Shown one piece after another: positions 55,201 to 64,000 of a stretch of 64,000 nt of DNA. Both the position numbers and the translations under genes were made by a program. Each line of letters begins with the position of its first letter. Position 1 is the first letter of the stretch. The stretch is from Imbricaverruca yamaguchii. Its lineage: Eukaryota > Arthropoda > Thecostraca > Neoverrucidae. Under the pieces are notes generated by a model. That model did no database searches. It was not told the origin of the DNA and saw nothing but the letters and a program-made list of their open reading frames with translations. The stretch is taken from positions 1,337,501-1,401,500 of the forward strand of contig JAOTOL010001548.1 in NCBI GenBank assembly GCA_034440575.1, written 5' to 3'.

Positions 55201-57860
55201 AGCCTGAACCACCGCCGCCACATTACAGCGACCTACCGGGAGCGACAGACAACCTGAACCACCGCCGCCACATTACAGCGACCTACCGGGAGCGACAGAC
55301 AGCCTGAACCACCGCCGCCACATTACAGCGACCTACCGGGAGCGACAGACAGCCTGGACCACCGCCGCCACATTACAGCGACCTACCGGGAGCGACAGAC
55401 AGCCTGAACCACCGCCGCCACATTACAGCGACCTACCGGGAGCGACAGACAGCCTGGACCACCGCCGCCACATTACAGCGACCTACCGGGAGCGACAGAC
55501 AGCCTGAACCACCGCCGCCACATTACAGCGACCTACCGGGAGCGACAGACAGCCTGAACCACCGCCGCCACATTACAGCGACCTACCGGGAGCGACAGAC
55601 AGCATGAACCACCGCCGCCACATTACAGCGACCTACCGGGAGCGACAGACAGCCTGGACCACCGCCGCCACATTACAGCGACCTACCGGGAGCGACAGAC
55701 AGCCTGAACCACCGCCGCCACATTACAGCGACCTACCGGGAGCGACAGACAGCCTGAACCACCGCCGCCACATTACAGCGACCTACCGGGAGCGACAGAC
55801 AGCCTGAACCACCGCCGCCACATTACAGCGACCTACCGGGAGCGACAGACAGCCTGAACCACCGCCGCCACATTACAGCGACCTACCGGGAGCGACAGAC
55901 AGACAGCCTGAACCACCGCCGCCACATTACAGCGACCTACCGGGAGCGACAGACAGCCTGGACCACCGCCGCCACATTACAGCGACCTACCGGGAGCGAC
56001 AGACAGCCTGAACCACGGCCGCCACATTACAGCGACCTACCGGGAGCGACAGACAGCCTGAACCACCGCCGCCACATTACAGCGACCTACCGGGAGCGAC
56101 AGACAGCCTGAACCACCGCCGCCACATTACAGCGACCTACCGGGAGCGACAGACAGCCTGAACCACCGCCGCCACATTACAGCGACCTACCGGGAGCGAC
56201 AGACAGCCTGAACCACCGCCGCCACATTACAGCGACCTACCGGGAGCGACAGACAGCCTGAACCACCGCCGCCACATTACAGCGACCTACCGGGAGCGAC
56301 AGACAGCCTGAACCACCGCCGCCACATTACAGCGACCTACCGGGAGCGACAGACAGCCTGAACCACCGCCGCCACATTACAGCGACCTACCGGGAGCGAC
56401 AGACAGCCTGAACCACCGCCGCCACATTACAGCGACCTACCGGGAGCGACAGACAGCCTGAACCACCGCCGCCACATTACAGCGACCTACCGGGAGCGAC
56501 AGACAGCCTGAACCACCGCCGCCACATTACAGCGACCTACCGGGAGCGACAGACAAGCCTGAACCACCGCCGCCACATTACAGCGACCTACCGGGAGCGA
56601 CAGACAGCCTGAACCACCGCCGCCACATTACAGCGACCTACCGGGAGCGACAGACAGCCTGAACCACCGCCGCCACATTACAGCGACCTACCGGGAGCGA
56701 CAGACCACCGCCGCCACATTACAGCGACCTACCGGGAGCGACAGACAGCCTGAACCACCGCCGCCACATTACAGCGACCTACCGGGAGCGACAGACAGCC
56801 TGAACCACCGCCGCCACATTACAGCGACCTACCGGGAGCGACAGACAGCCTGAACCACCGCCGCCACATTACAGCGACCTACCGGGAGCGACAGACAGCC
56901 TGAACCACGGCCGCCACATTACAGCGACCTACCGGGAGCGAGCGACAGACAGCCTGAACCACCGCCGCCACATTACAGCGACCTACCGGGAGCGACAGAC
57001 AGCCTGAACCACCGCCGCCACATTACAGCGACCTACCGGGAGCGACAGACAGCCTGAACCACCGCCGCCACATTACAGCGACCTACCGGGAGCGACAGAC
57101 AGCCTGAACCACCGCCGCCACATTACAGCGACCTACCGGGAGCGACAGACAGCCTGAACCACGGCCGCCACATTACCGACCTACCGCGACCTACCGGGAG
57201 CGACAGACAGCCTGAATCACGGCCGCCACATTACAGCGACCTACCGGGAGCGACAGACAGCCTGAACCACGGCCGCCACATTACAGCGACCTACCGGGAG
57301 CGACAGACAGCCTGAACCACCGCCGCCACATTACAGCGACCTACCGGGAGCGACAGACAGCCTGGACCACCGCCGCCACATTACAGCGACCTACCGGGAG
57401 CGACAGACAGCCTGAACCACGGCCGCCACATTACAGCGACCTACCGGGAGCGACAGACAGCCTGAACCACCGCCGCCACATTACAGCGACCTACCGGGAG
57501 CGACAGACAGCCTGAACCACGGCCGCCACATTACAGCGACCTACCGGGAGCGACAGACAGCCTGAACTACCGCCGCCACATTACAGCGACCTACCGGGAG
57601 CGACAGACAGCCTGAACCACCGCCGCCACATTACAGCGACCTACCGGGAGCGACAGACAGCCTGGACCACCGCCGCCACATTACAGCGACCTACCGGGAG
57701 CGACAGACAGCCTGAACCACGGCCGCCACATTACAGCGACCTACCGGGAGCGACAGACAGCCTGGACCACCGCCGCCACATTACAGCGACCTACCGGGAG
57801 CGACAGACAGCCTGGACCGCGCCGCCACATTACCGACACCGTGACCTACCGGGAACGGCA
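52261..57860. repeat. 50-bp satellite, about 110 copies
   Basis: The unit cattacagcgacctaccggg plus agcgacagacagcctgaacc and accgccgcca repeats with a strict 50-bp period for about 5.6 kb. The main variation is one base (cctgGac or cctgAac). Rare variants are aacctgaac (near 55050 and 55250), catgaac (55594), cacggccgcc (mostly after 55990) and a few small indels (52887, 55895, 56554, 56703, 56938, 57175). Both edges grade into diverged copies. Confidence 0.98.
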
Positions 57861-58429
57861 GACAGCCTGAGCCACGGCCGGATCCACCGCCGCAGTCGCA
57901 GTTGCAGCCGCCGCCCGCGGCCACAATTAGTAAGCGATATGCGACGAGCAGCACGTGCGTCATAACGTGTTGGGTACCGACGGTGTTGTCCGTGTTGTCA
58001 GGGTTGTCCGGCACTGACGGTGGCCCAGTATCGGCTCGGCAGCACCCCGACTGAGGGGGGGGGGGGCGTGACCAGTCAGCAGGTCTGTTGTCGCTCCATT
58101 GCCGCGGCCCGCGATATTGCTGACCGGCCACAACAGACGGTGGGGTGGTGATTGTGTAGCATAGATCAGCACCTACCGTCCAGACCAGGGCCGCGGCCGA
58201 CACGCGACACCACCACCGTGCCGTCGGGGTCAGTGGAGGGGTCACAGTCCACGCCACCTCGGCACTGTGCCCCCGCCGCGGCGATGGTCAACTCCACCGC
58301 CGGCCGGTTAATACACTATAGCAGCAATGAAACCGCGTCCGCCAAGGCTCGACCTTCCGCCAAGGCTCGACCTTCACCGCTTCCGCTACGGCAGCAGCAC
58401 GACCCTTTTACGATCAGTTGGCGTTAATA
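57861..58429. other. Unique GC-rich sequence after the satellite
   Basis: Contains a G11 run near 58056. No gene motif. Confidence 0.4.
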
Positions 58430-59180
58430 AGGTAACCGTCGCTGCAGTGGTTTGGACCACTGGTGATCAGGTAACCGTCGCTGCAGTGGTTTCGACCACT
58501 GGTAATCAGGTAACCGTCTCTGCAGTGGTTTTGACAGCTGACGTAACAGCCACTTGAGCTGGCCTTGGCCGGGCTAGTGGTGGATGCAACAGCACGGCCT
58601 TGGGCGGGCAAGTGGTGGATGCAGCAATACGGCCTGAGTCGGGCTAGTGGTGGATGTAACAGCACGGCCTTGGGCGGGCAAGTGGTGGATGTAACAGTAC
58701 GACCTTAGCCGGGCTAGTGGTGGATGCAACAATACGGCCTTAGCTGGGCTAGTGGTGGATGTAACAGTACGGCCTTAGCCGGGCTAGTGGTGGATGTTAC
58801 AGTACGGCCTTGGCCAGGCTAGTGGTGGATGCAACAGCACGGCCTTGGGCGGGCAAGTGGTGGATGCAGCAATACGGCCTGCGGCGGGCTAGTGGTGGAT
58901 GTAACAGTACGCCCTTGGGCGGGCCAGTGGTGGATGTAACAGTACGCCCTTGGGCGGGCAAGTGGTGGATGCAGCAATACGGCCTGAGCCGGGCTAGTGG
59001 CGGATGTAACAGTACGGCCTTGGCCGGGCTAGTGGTGGATGTAACAGTACGGCCTTGGCCAGGCCAGTGGTGGATGTAACAGCACGACTCTTCGATTGCC
59101 ATCAGTTGGTAGTAATCAGATAACCGTCGCTACAGTGGATTCGACCACTGGCGTGCCACTTGAGCTGGCTTTGGCCAGGC
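58430..59180. repeat. 35-bp array bracketed by copies of the same flanking unit
   Basis: Three copies of gtaaccgtcgctgcagtggt with a self-complementary cagtggt/accactg core lie at 58430-58545. A 35-bp array (ctagtggtggatgtaacagt plus acggccttggccggg) follows from 58565 to 59085, and then another copy of the flanking unit at 59105-59180 (ataaccgtcgctacagtgga with ccactg). The left and right flanks also share ccacttgagctgg. Confidence 0.88.
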
Positions 59181-59865
59181 CGGTGATGGATGCCTGTGCC
59201 GGAAATGAAACCGGAGTCATCAGTCGACTGTCTGCACGGCCAATTTGGGCACTTGCTGCACCATGCTGCGGCCGATCTCTAGAAAAGGTGGTCACGTCTG
59301 GCTGCCCGTCTGATCGGAACAGCGGATACCGGCGAGGCTTCGGGGTAAGTGTGCCCCCTGGGGAGGGGGTGGTCGGTGTACCATTCGCGTGTAGTACAAG
59401 TCTAAATAAATTAGTGAGCGTTTCAGGCGCTGAGCTCATATTGACGTTTGAAACCATTACACACAAACACACACACGCAAGGTCCGAAGGCAATATAGAA
59501 TTTCTCAGGGCCGCTATTGCTGCAAGTACAGGTCCGTAACGCAACAACATCGTGGCAACGTGTAGACAACGCTGGCACTGCTGAATGGTGCAGCTCGCTA
59601 TCAGAGGGTGCCCACACCAGCACGCAGTGGCGGGCTCAGGGTAAGGCAGCGTGGCCACGGCCATCCCCAAAGATGACCTGATTTCGAGTAAAATTAGCAT
59701 TTATTCGCGATTTTCGGAAAAAATAGGAAGCAAATTGAATAGAATATTGCTCTAAGCTGAAGTTCAGGTCAGAAACTGTCCAAAGCAGATGAGTCTTGCT
59801 GGTGGCAGCTTTTCTCTTTTGGTTCCGTCCCCTTGTCGAATAAAAACCAGCTGCCTGGTTCTCGC
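59181..59865. other. No recognised feature
   Basis: Unique sequence with a short (CA)n-like run near 59460. Confidence 0.4.
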
Positions 59866-59869
59866 GCTG

Positions 59870-60270
59870 GCAGAGGCCAGCGGTAGAGGCCAGCGGCATA
59901 GACCAGCAGGAGAGGCCAGCGGCAGAGGCCAGCGGCAGAGGGCAGCGGTAGAGGGCAGCGGTAGAGGGCAGCGGTAGAGGCCAGCGGCAGAGGGCAGCGG
60001 CAGAGGCTAGCGGCAGAGGGCAGGGGCCAGCGGCAGAGGGCAGCGGTAGAGGGCAGCGGCAGAGACCAGCGGTAGAGACCAGCGGTAGAGACCAGCGGTA
60101 GAGACCAACGGCAGAGGCCAGCGGCAGAGGGCAGCGCCAGAGGCCAGCGGTAGAGGCCAGCGGCAGAGACCAGCGGCAGAGGGCAGCGGCAGAGGGCAGC
60201 GGCAGAGGGCAGCGCCAGAGGCCAGCGGTAGAGGCCAGCGGCAGAGACCAGCGGCAGAGGGCAGCGCGAG
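59870..60270. repeat. 12-bp-based array
   Basis: Copies of cagcggcagagg and cagcggtagagg alternate with gccagcg forms. About 30 units, open on the - strand as Leu-Pro-Leu-rich false frames. Confidence 0.93.
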
Positions 60271-61300
60271 GATACTACATTTTGCAAGACTCCAGATGAA
60301 CACGATATCGAACGACGACCAAGGGCCAGGCGCCCAAAAAGAACTTCAACGGCGGGGTTGGCAGTAGCTCATTCACAGTAGTTCAGAAGAGACATTAGCA
60401 CAACGCTGTGTCGCTTCTTCCATGGCTCACACCGGTAGGCGCCGCTGTGCGGTCAGCCTGATCCCCCTCCCCAACACTGCTATGAGAGTAATCACAAATT
60501 TAGACACGCCAAATTGCGCGAACTTTTCCGTTTAGGCACCCACCGGAAACTTGAGTGGAAATAATCCGCGCGCGGTTGATTTTGGACTTGGTGTATGCGT
60601 GAGATCCGTACAGACACACTGGACAAAAATACAGCTATTAGTGCGGCCACACAAGGATGTGCAGCATACACAAAATGTGTGATCACAAAGCATAAAACCC
60701 CCGGTCACACCAGGGTCCATAGACGTGACCGCTGCACAAAAATGCACCCACACAAACGTTGAACACCAAATTTATATTCCGTATCATAGTCGAGATACCC
60801 TATCTCTCACGTGATAGCACACCTAATCTGGGCATATCATGTGATGCCATGCCACCTGCGACTGTAAGCCGCCCTAAGACAGAATTAGCCGACTGGCCAC
60901 GGTGGGGGGTCATGTGATCTGTCTGGATTGGACTTATTCAGAAGCCGACTGGGTGAACAGCCTGCCAACAGCCTCGGATGAGGTGCCGAGCAGTCACACT
61001 GCGCGGTGGGAGTTGTTTCCGCGGCCATCGATCACCCGGTGTGACGGTGAACTACATCGTCCTGCCGAGAGGCCGCAACATGTGCTGCGGCGATTTATTG
61101 TGATTGAAAAATTCAGCCTCGTTTCGACGCAGGTCTCGTTCTCACATATTTCATTGGGCGGGAATTTAGCACCGGCGGGAAATGGGAATATGCTGTAGTC
61201 TGAAACTGCGGAGGACGGACGGGAGCGCCGGCCGAGAGCTATGATGATCCGGCACGACGAGAATAGCGCGCGACAGCATCTCTCGCCCCAGTGTCGATAC
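60271..61300. other. No recognised feature
   Basis: Unique sequence. No RNA gene or protein motif seen. Confidence 0.4.
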
Positions 61301-61309
61301 CAATGTCTG

Positions 61310-61380
61310 GTATTAGGCACGCAGTTATAAACTGCGTGTCCAGACCAATGTCTGGTATTAGGTACGCAGTTCTGAACTGC
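61310..61380. repeat. 45-bp direct repeat with internal hairpins
   Basis: The phrase accaatgtctggtattagg occurs twice 45 bases apart. Each is followed by a small palindrome, cacgcagtt-ata-aactgcgtg in the first and gcagtt-ctg-aactgc in the second. Confidence 0.8.
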
Positions 61381-61477
61381 CCAATTACACGTTGACGTAC
61401 CATTTGACGTAGGTATGGCTATCCCTCCAAAAAGCTTACGGTATCCTGGTGACGCCCACAGACGACCAAATAACCCA

Positions 61478-61560
61478 CAACATAAGGGCACACAAACCGA
61501 GCATGTCGCAGCGCGACACCATAAGGGCACACAAACCGAGCATGTCGCAGCGCGACAACC
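61478..61560. repeat. ~39-bp direct repeat, two copies
   Basis: ataagggcacacaaaccgag plus catgtcgcagcgcgaca occurs twice in a row. Confidence 0.9.
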
Positions 61561-61874
61561 GCGAGGAGATGTCGCATCATCACACATGACGTCACACCAT
61601 TTTTGATCCGCCTCTTAAGGTCCCCCAAAAAGGGGTAGGCGGAGGCAGCACTAGGGCACGTGCCCCCATGAAAGGTAGCACCTCTCCGGTCGGGAAAATG
61701 CAAGGGTGCATCCTCTGCCAGGGCCACCTCGATGGATATTTTTTAACAGCCGAAAGCGTCCCTCCAGATACTTTCAGTGTGTCTGCGGAAATAATGACTT
61801 TCCAGACAAGTGCTCCCCATGACAATTCCTGGACCAGCCCCAAGCCCCAAACATCACGGAAGTAATCGAACCGA

Positions 61875-61916
61875 TCTGGATCTGGATCTGGATCTGGATC
61901 TGGATCTGGATCTGGA
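61875..61916. repeat. (GGATCT)n hexamer
   Basis: About seven copies of ggatct. Confidence 0.97.
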
Positions 61917-62102
61917 CCCGCTCCGACCGGTGCTCGTCCCGGCGACCGGTCCGTGTCCATACCACGGCGTACACGTCCTGCGGCGTGACCCGGCGTCGAG
62001 TGGCGCCGACGCGACTTAATGGTCGACCAGCCGGCCTTTCAGACGGCCGCCATGCATTCTGACACGCGCTGACACGCACTCAATGGAGACGGCGAGACGG
62101 GA

Positions 62103-62150
62103 CGGCGGCGGTGTGGCCGGCCCGGTCACGGGCCGGCCACACCGCCGCCG
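62103..62150. repeat. Perfect 22-bp GC-rich inverted repeat (hairpin)
   Basis: The arms at 62103-62124 and 62129-62150 are exact reverse complements with a 4-base loop (gtca). The core is gtgtggccggcccg and its complement. Confidence 0.93.
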
Positions 62151-62595
62151 GCCATTCTCGGAGGTCACGACGTTGTCGCGCGCCGCGTCACGCCGCGTCA
62201 CGCCGCCGCCCGCTCAATATCCGGCGGCGCACCGAAAGTCTCCACGCGAGGGGGGTGCTCAGTCCCAATCGCCTCCGGGCGCCACCACTGGCCTCGTGCT
62301 CACTGGCCCCGTGAAGTGTGAACCACCGCAGAAGGCCGAGTTGTGGTGGAGGGTGAGCAGGCGAGCGTGAAGTGTTCTACAATCACATGGTTTCTGGCTC
62401 CAGATCAGATCCGCACCAGACCATCGATGGTGTTCAGGGTGGAAACGAGCCGATTGGAGTGGGGAGGGGAGGGGGAAAACCACCTCCCCGCCCTCTGGAC
62501 TATACCATTGAGTCGATGCATACTGGCTTTTCAGAGCCGACCATAAAATCGCTAATAGCAGCGGCTATTTGCGACACCACGCGACCACGCGACCG

Positions 62596-62765
62596 AAGCT
62601 TACTGACACGCCTAGTGACAGGGAGGTCGAAGATCACCCACTGACACGCCTAGTGACGGGGAGGTCGAAGATCACCCACTGACACGCCTAGTGACAGGGA
62701 GGTAGAAGATCACCCACTGACACGCCTAGTGACGGGGAGGTCGAAGACCACCCACTGGCACACCA
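62596..62765. repeat. 38-bp tandem repeat, about four copies
   Basis: The unit ctgacacgcctagtgacagg plus gaggtcgaagatcaccca recurs every 38 bases (62641, 62679). Confidence 0.92.
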
Positions 62766-63190
62766 AATGACAGGAAGGCCGAAGCCTGATGGATGTAAGA
62801 CCGCTTTACACCATGTGTCTCAACTAATTAAGACAACCACTGTCAACCATCCCACCCGGGAGACAACGCCTACAACCGTGCTGGCTATTTGCAACTCGGT
62901 ACGGCATGTACAGATGAGCAGCACGCTTCGCTGGAGCGCCACGACGCCAACAGAACGTGAGAGAATCGCATCAATTCAAGGCCGTGAGCCGACAGGTCGT
63001 GAACTGGCCTTCCTCGACACACTCGACACCGTTATGGGAACAGTGGCTGAGGTTTGGCGTCAGCGAGGACGTTACCCAGGTCGACGTGGACATTTTTAGA
63101 AATGGTTCATTGTGCATGCATGTGAAGCACACCTGAAGCCGGCGCCAAGTGGCATGCAACATTAAAACTGAAGTCGGCAGCCTTATGACC
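62766..63190. other. No recognised feature
   Basis: An open + strand frame here has normal composition but no motif, and I do not call it. Confidence 0.35.
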
Positions 63191-63194
63191 GACG

Positions 63195-63345
63195 AAACAT
63201 CGCCGCAGACGATGATGTGACGTAGACTGAAATATCGCCATAGACTGCGGTGAGACGACATATCGCCATAGACGATGGTGCGACGAAATGTCGTCATAGA
63301 CTGTAGCGAGACGACATATCGTCATAGACGGTGGTGCGACGAAAC
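63195..63345. repeat. ~30-bp repeat
   Basis: Diverged copies of gacgaaacatcgccgcagac and gagacgacatatcgccatag. Confidence 0.75.
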
Positions 63346-63645
63346 AAGCTAATGTAAAACGTAAAATGTCAACGTGAAGCTACAAGAAGCCCTCTCGTGC
63401 CCAGTCTCCAAAATCGGTCACGGCGACTATGCGTCGACTCCAACGTATGACGTTAGTAAACGAGACGTCCTACGTTCAGGCACTGACCGCGCAACACCCC
63501 GGACCGACACCGACAGGTTCGCCTACCAGAAGTACTAATACCGTCAGGCAATCGTCGTCAGCACCGAGTTACAATTTGTCAATGCAATCATCATACAACT
63601 TTGGAGCATACAAAAGAATTGCGCTGCCACGTGGCTACAGCCAAC
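63346..63645. other. No recognised feature
   Basis: Short unique sequence. Confidence 0.35.
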
Positions 63646-63649
63646 CAGT

Positions 63650-63990
63650 TGACCATCCACCAAGGATACCCACCAATACCCACAAGGGATACCCATACTT
63701 CATATACATACCTATACCCAGCAAGGATTACCAAATACATACTCACCAAGGATAGTCACGCCCATGTCCATGCCCACCAAGGGATAAAGGATAGCCATGC
63801 CCATTCCCACTAATGATAACCATACGTATACCCATACGAGAATAATCATACCCATGCCCATCCCAACCAGGGATAACCATACTTCATATTAATGCCCACT
63901 AAGGTTAACCGTACTTCATACCAATACACATACCCATGCCTGCCAAGGATAACCATACTTTATTTGGGCATTCTTCCCCTCCGGGAATGT
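63650..63990. repeat. Diverged CCATACC-rich repeat
   Basis: Variants of ccaaggataaccatactt and acccatgcccatccc repeat loosely to near the window edge. Confidence 0.7.
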
Positions 63991-64000
63991 TGTATACCCA

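Noticed and set aside
52261..57860. CRISPR-like array (50-bp regular period)
   Set aside because: There are no unique spacers: the whole 50-bp period is one repeated unit, there are no cas genes and the context is eukaryotic.
49806..64000. Upstream exons of the GalNAc-transferase
   Set aside because: No HNE-type catalytic block, LVDD-type block or membrane anchor could be read on the - strand, so they are assumed to lie beyond the window.

Overview
The window is nuclear DNA from an animal, most likely an arthropod and perhaps a crustacean such as a barnacle. The two recognisable genes are split into short exons with GT-AG introns, show animal domain architecture, and sit in a sea of minisatellites, SINE-like repeats and a DNA transposon. 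Nothing prokaryotic is present. The species guess is inference from the overall look and from the arthropod-type glycosyltransferase; it was not tested.

Left part (about 4.8-12.9 kb, + strand): the 3' half of a Patched-domain (PTCHD/Ptr-type, RND superfamily) membrane protein. Five exons join in a consistent frame and encode TM7, the second extracellular domain, TM8-TM12 and a long low-complexity cytoplasmic tail ending at 12876. The 5' half must lie left of the window. Its introns are full of tandem repeats, one of which (11120-11350) is an amplified copy of an exon 3' end plus its splice donor.

Middle and right (about 19.1-49.8 kb, - strand): the 3' two thirds of a polypeptide N-acetylgalactosaminyltransferase that starts mucin-type O-glycosylation in the Golgi, best matched to the insect pgant9 type. 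Nine exons were placed to the base. Two of them (21111-21221 and 20739-20843) are alternative versions of the same lectin alpha-repeat exon, so this gene probably makes two isoforms with different lectin surfaces. The upstream exons (cytosolic tail, membrane anchor, stem, first part of the catalytic domain) are not in the window. The two genes converge, with facing AATAAA signals near 17.6 kb.

Inside the glycosyltransferase introns sit a roughly 2.7-kb DNA transposon with long imperfect terminal inverted repeats and a frameshifted putative transposase (32492-35214), a pair of oppositely oriented SINE-like copies flanking a catalytic exon (30.5-31.25 kb), a 12-bp array that is open in several frames and reads as a false Ser-Gly or Ala-Gly-Pro protein (28.7-29.66 kb), and an element bounded by G13/C13 runs and rich in AGGTCA half-sites (41.4-42.2 kb).

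Right end (51.4-64 kb): dominated by satellites, above all a 50-bp unit repeated about 110 times (52.3-57.9 kb), with no convincing gene. Most long open frames in the window are by-products of tandem repeats without stop codons and are not annotated as genes.
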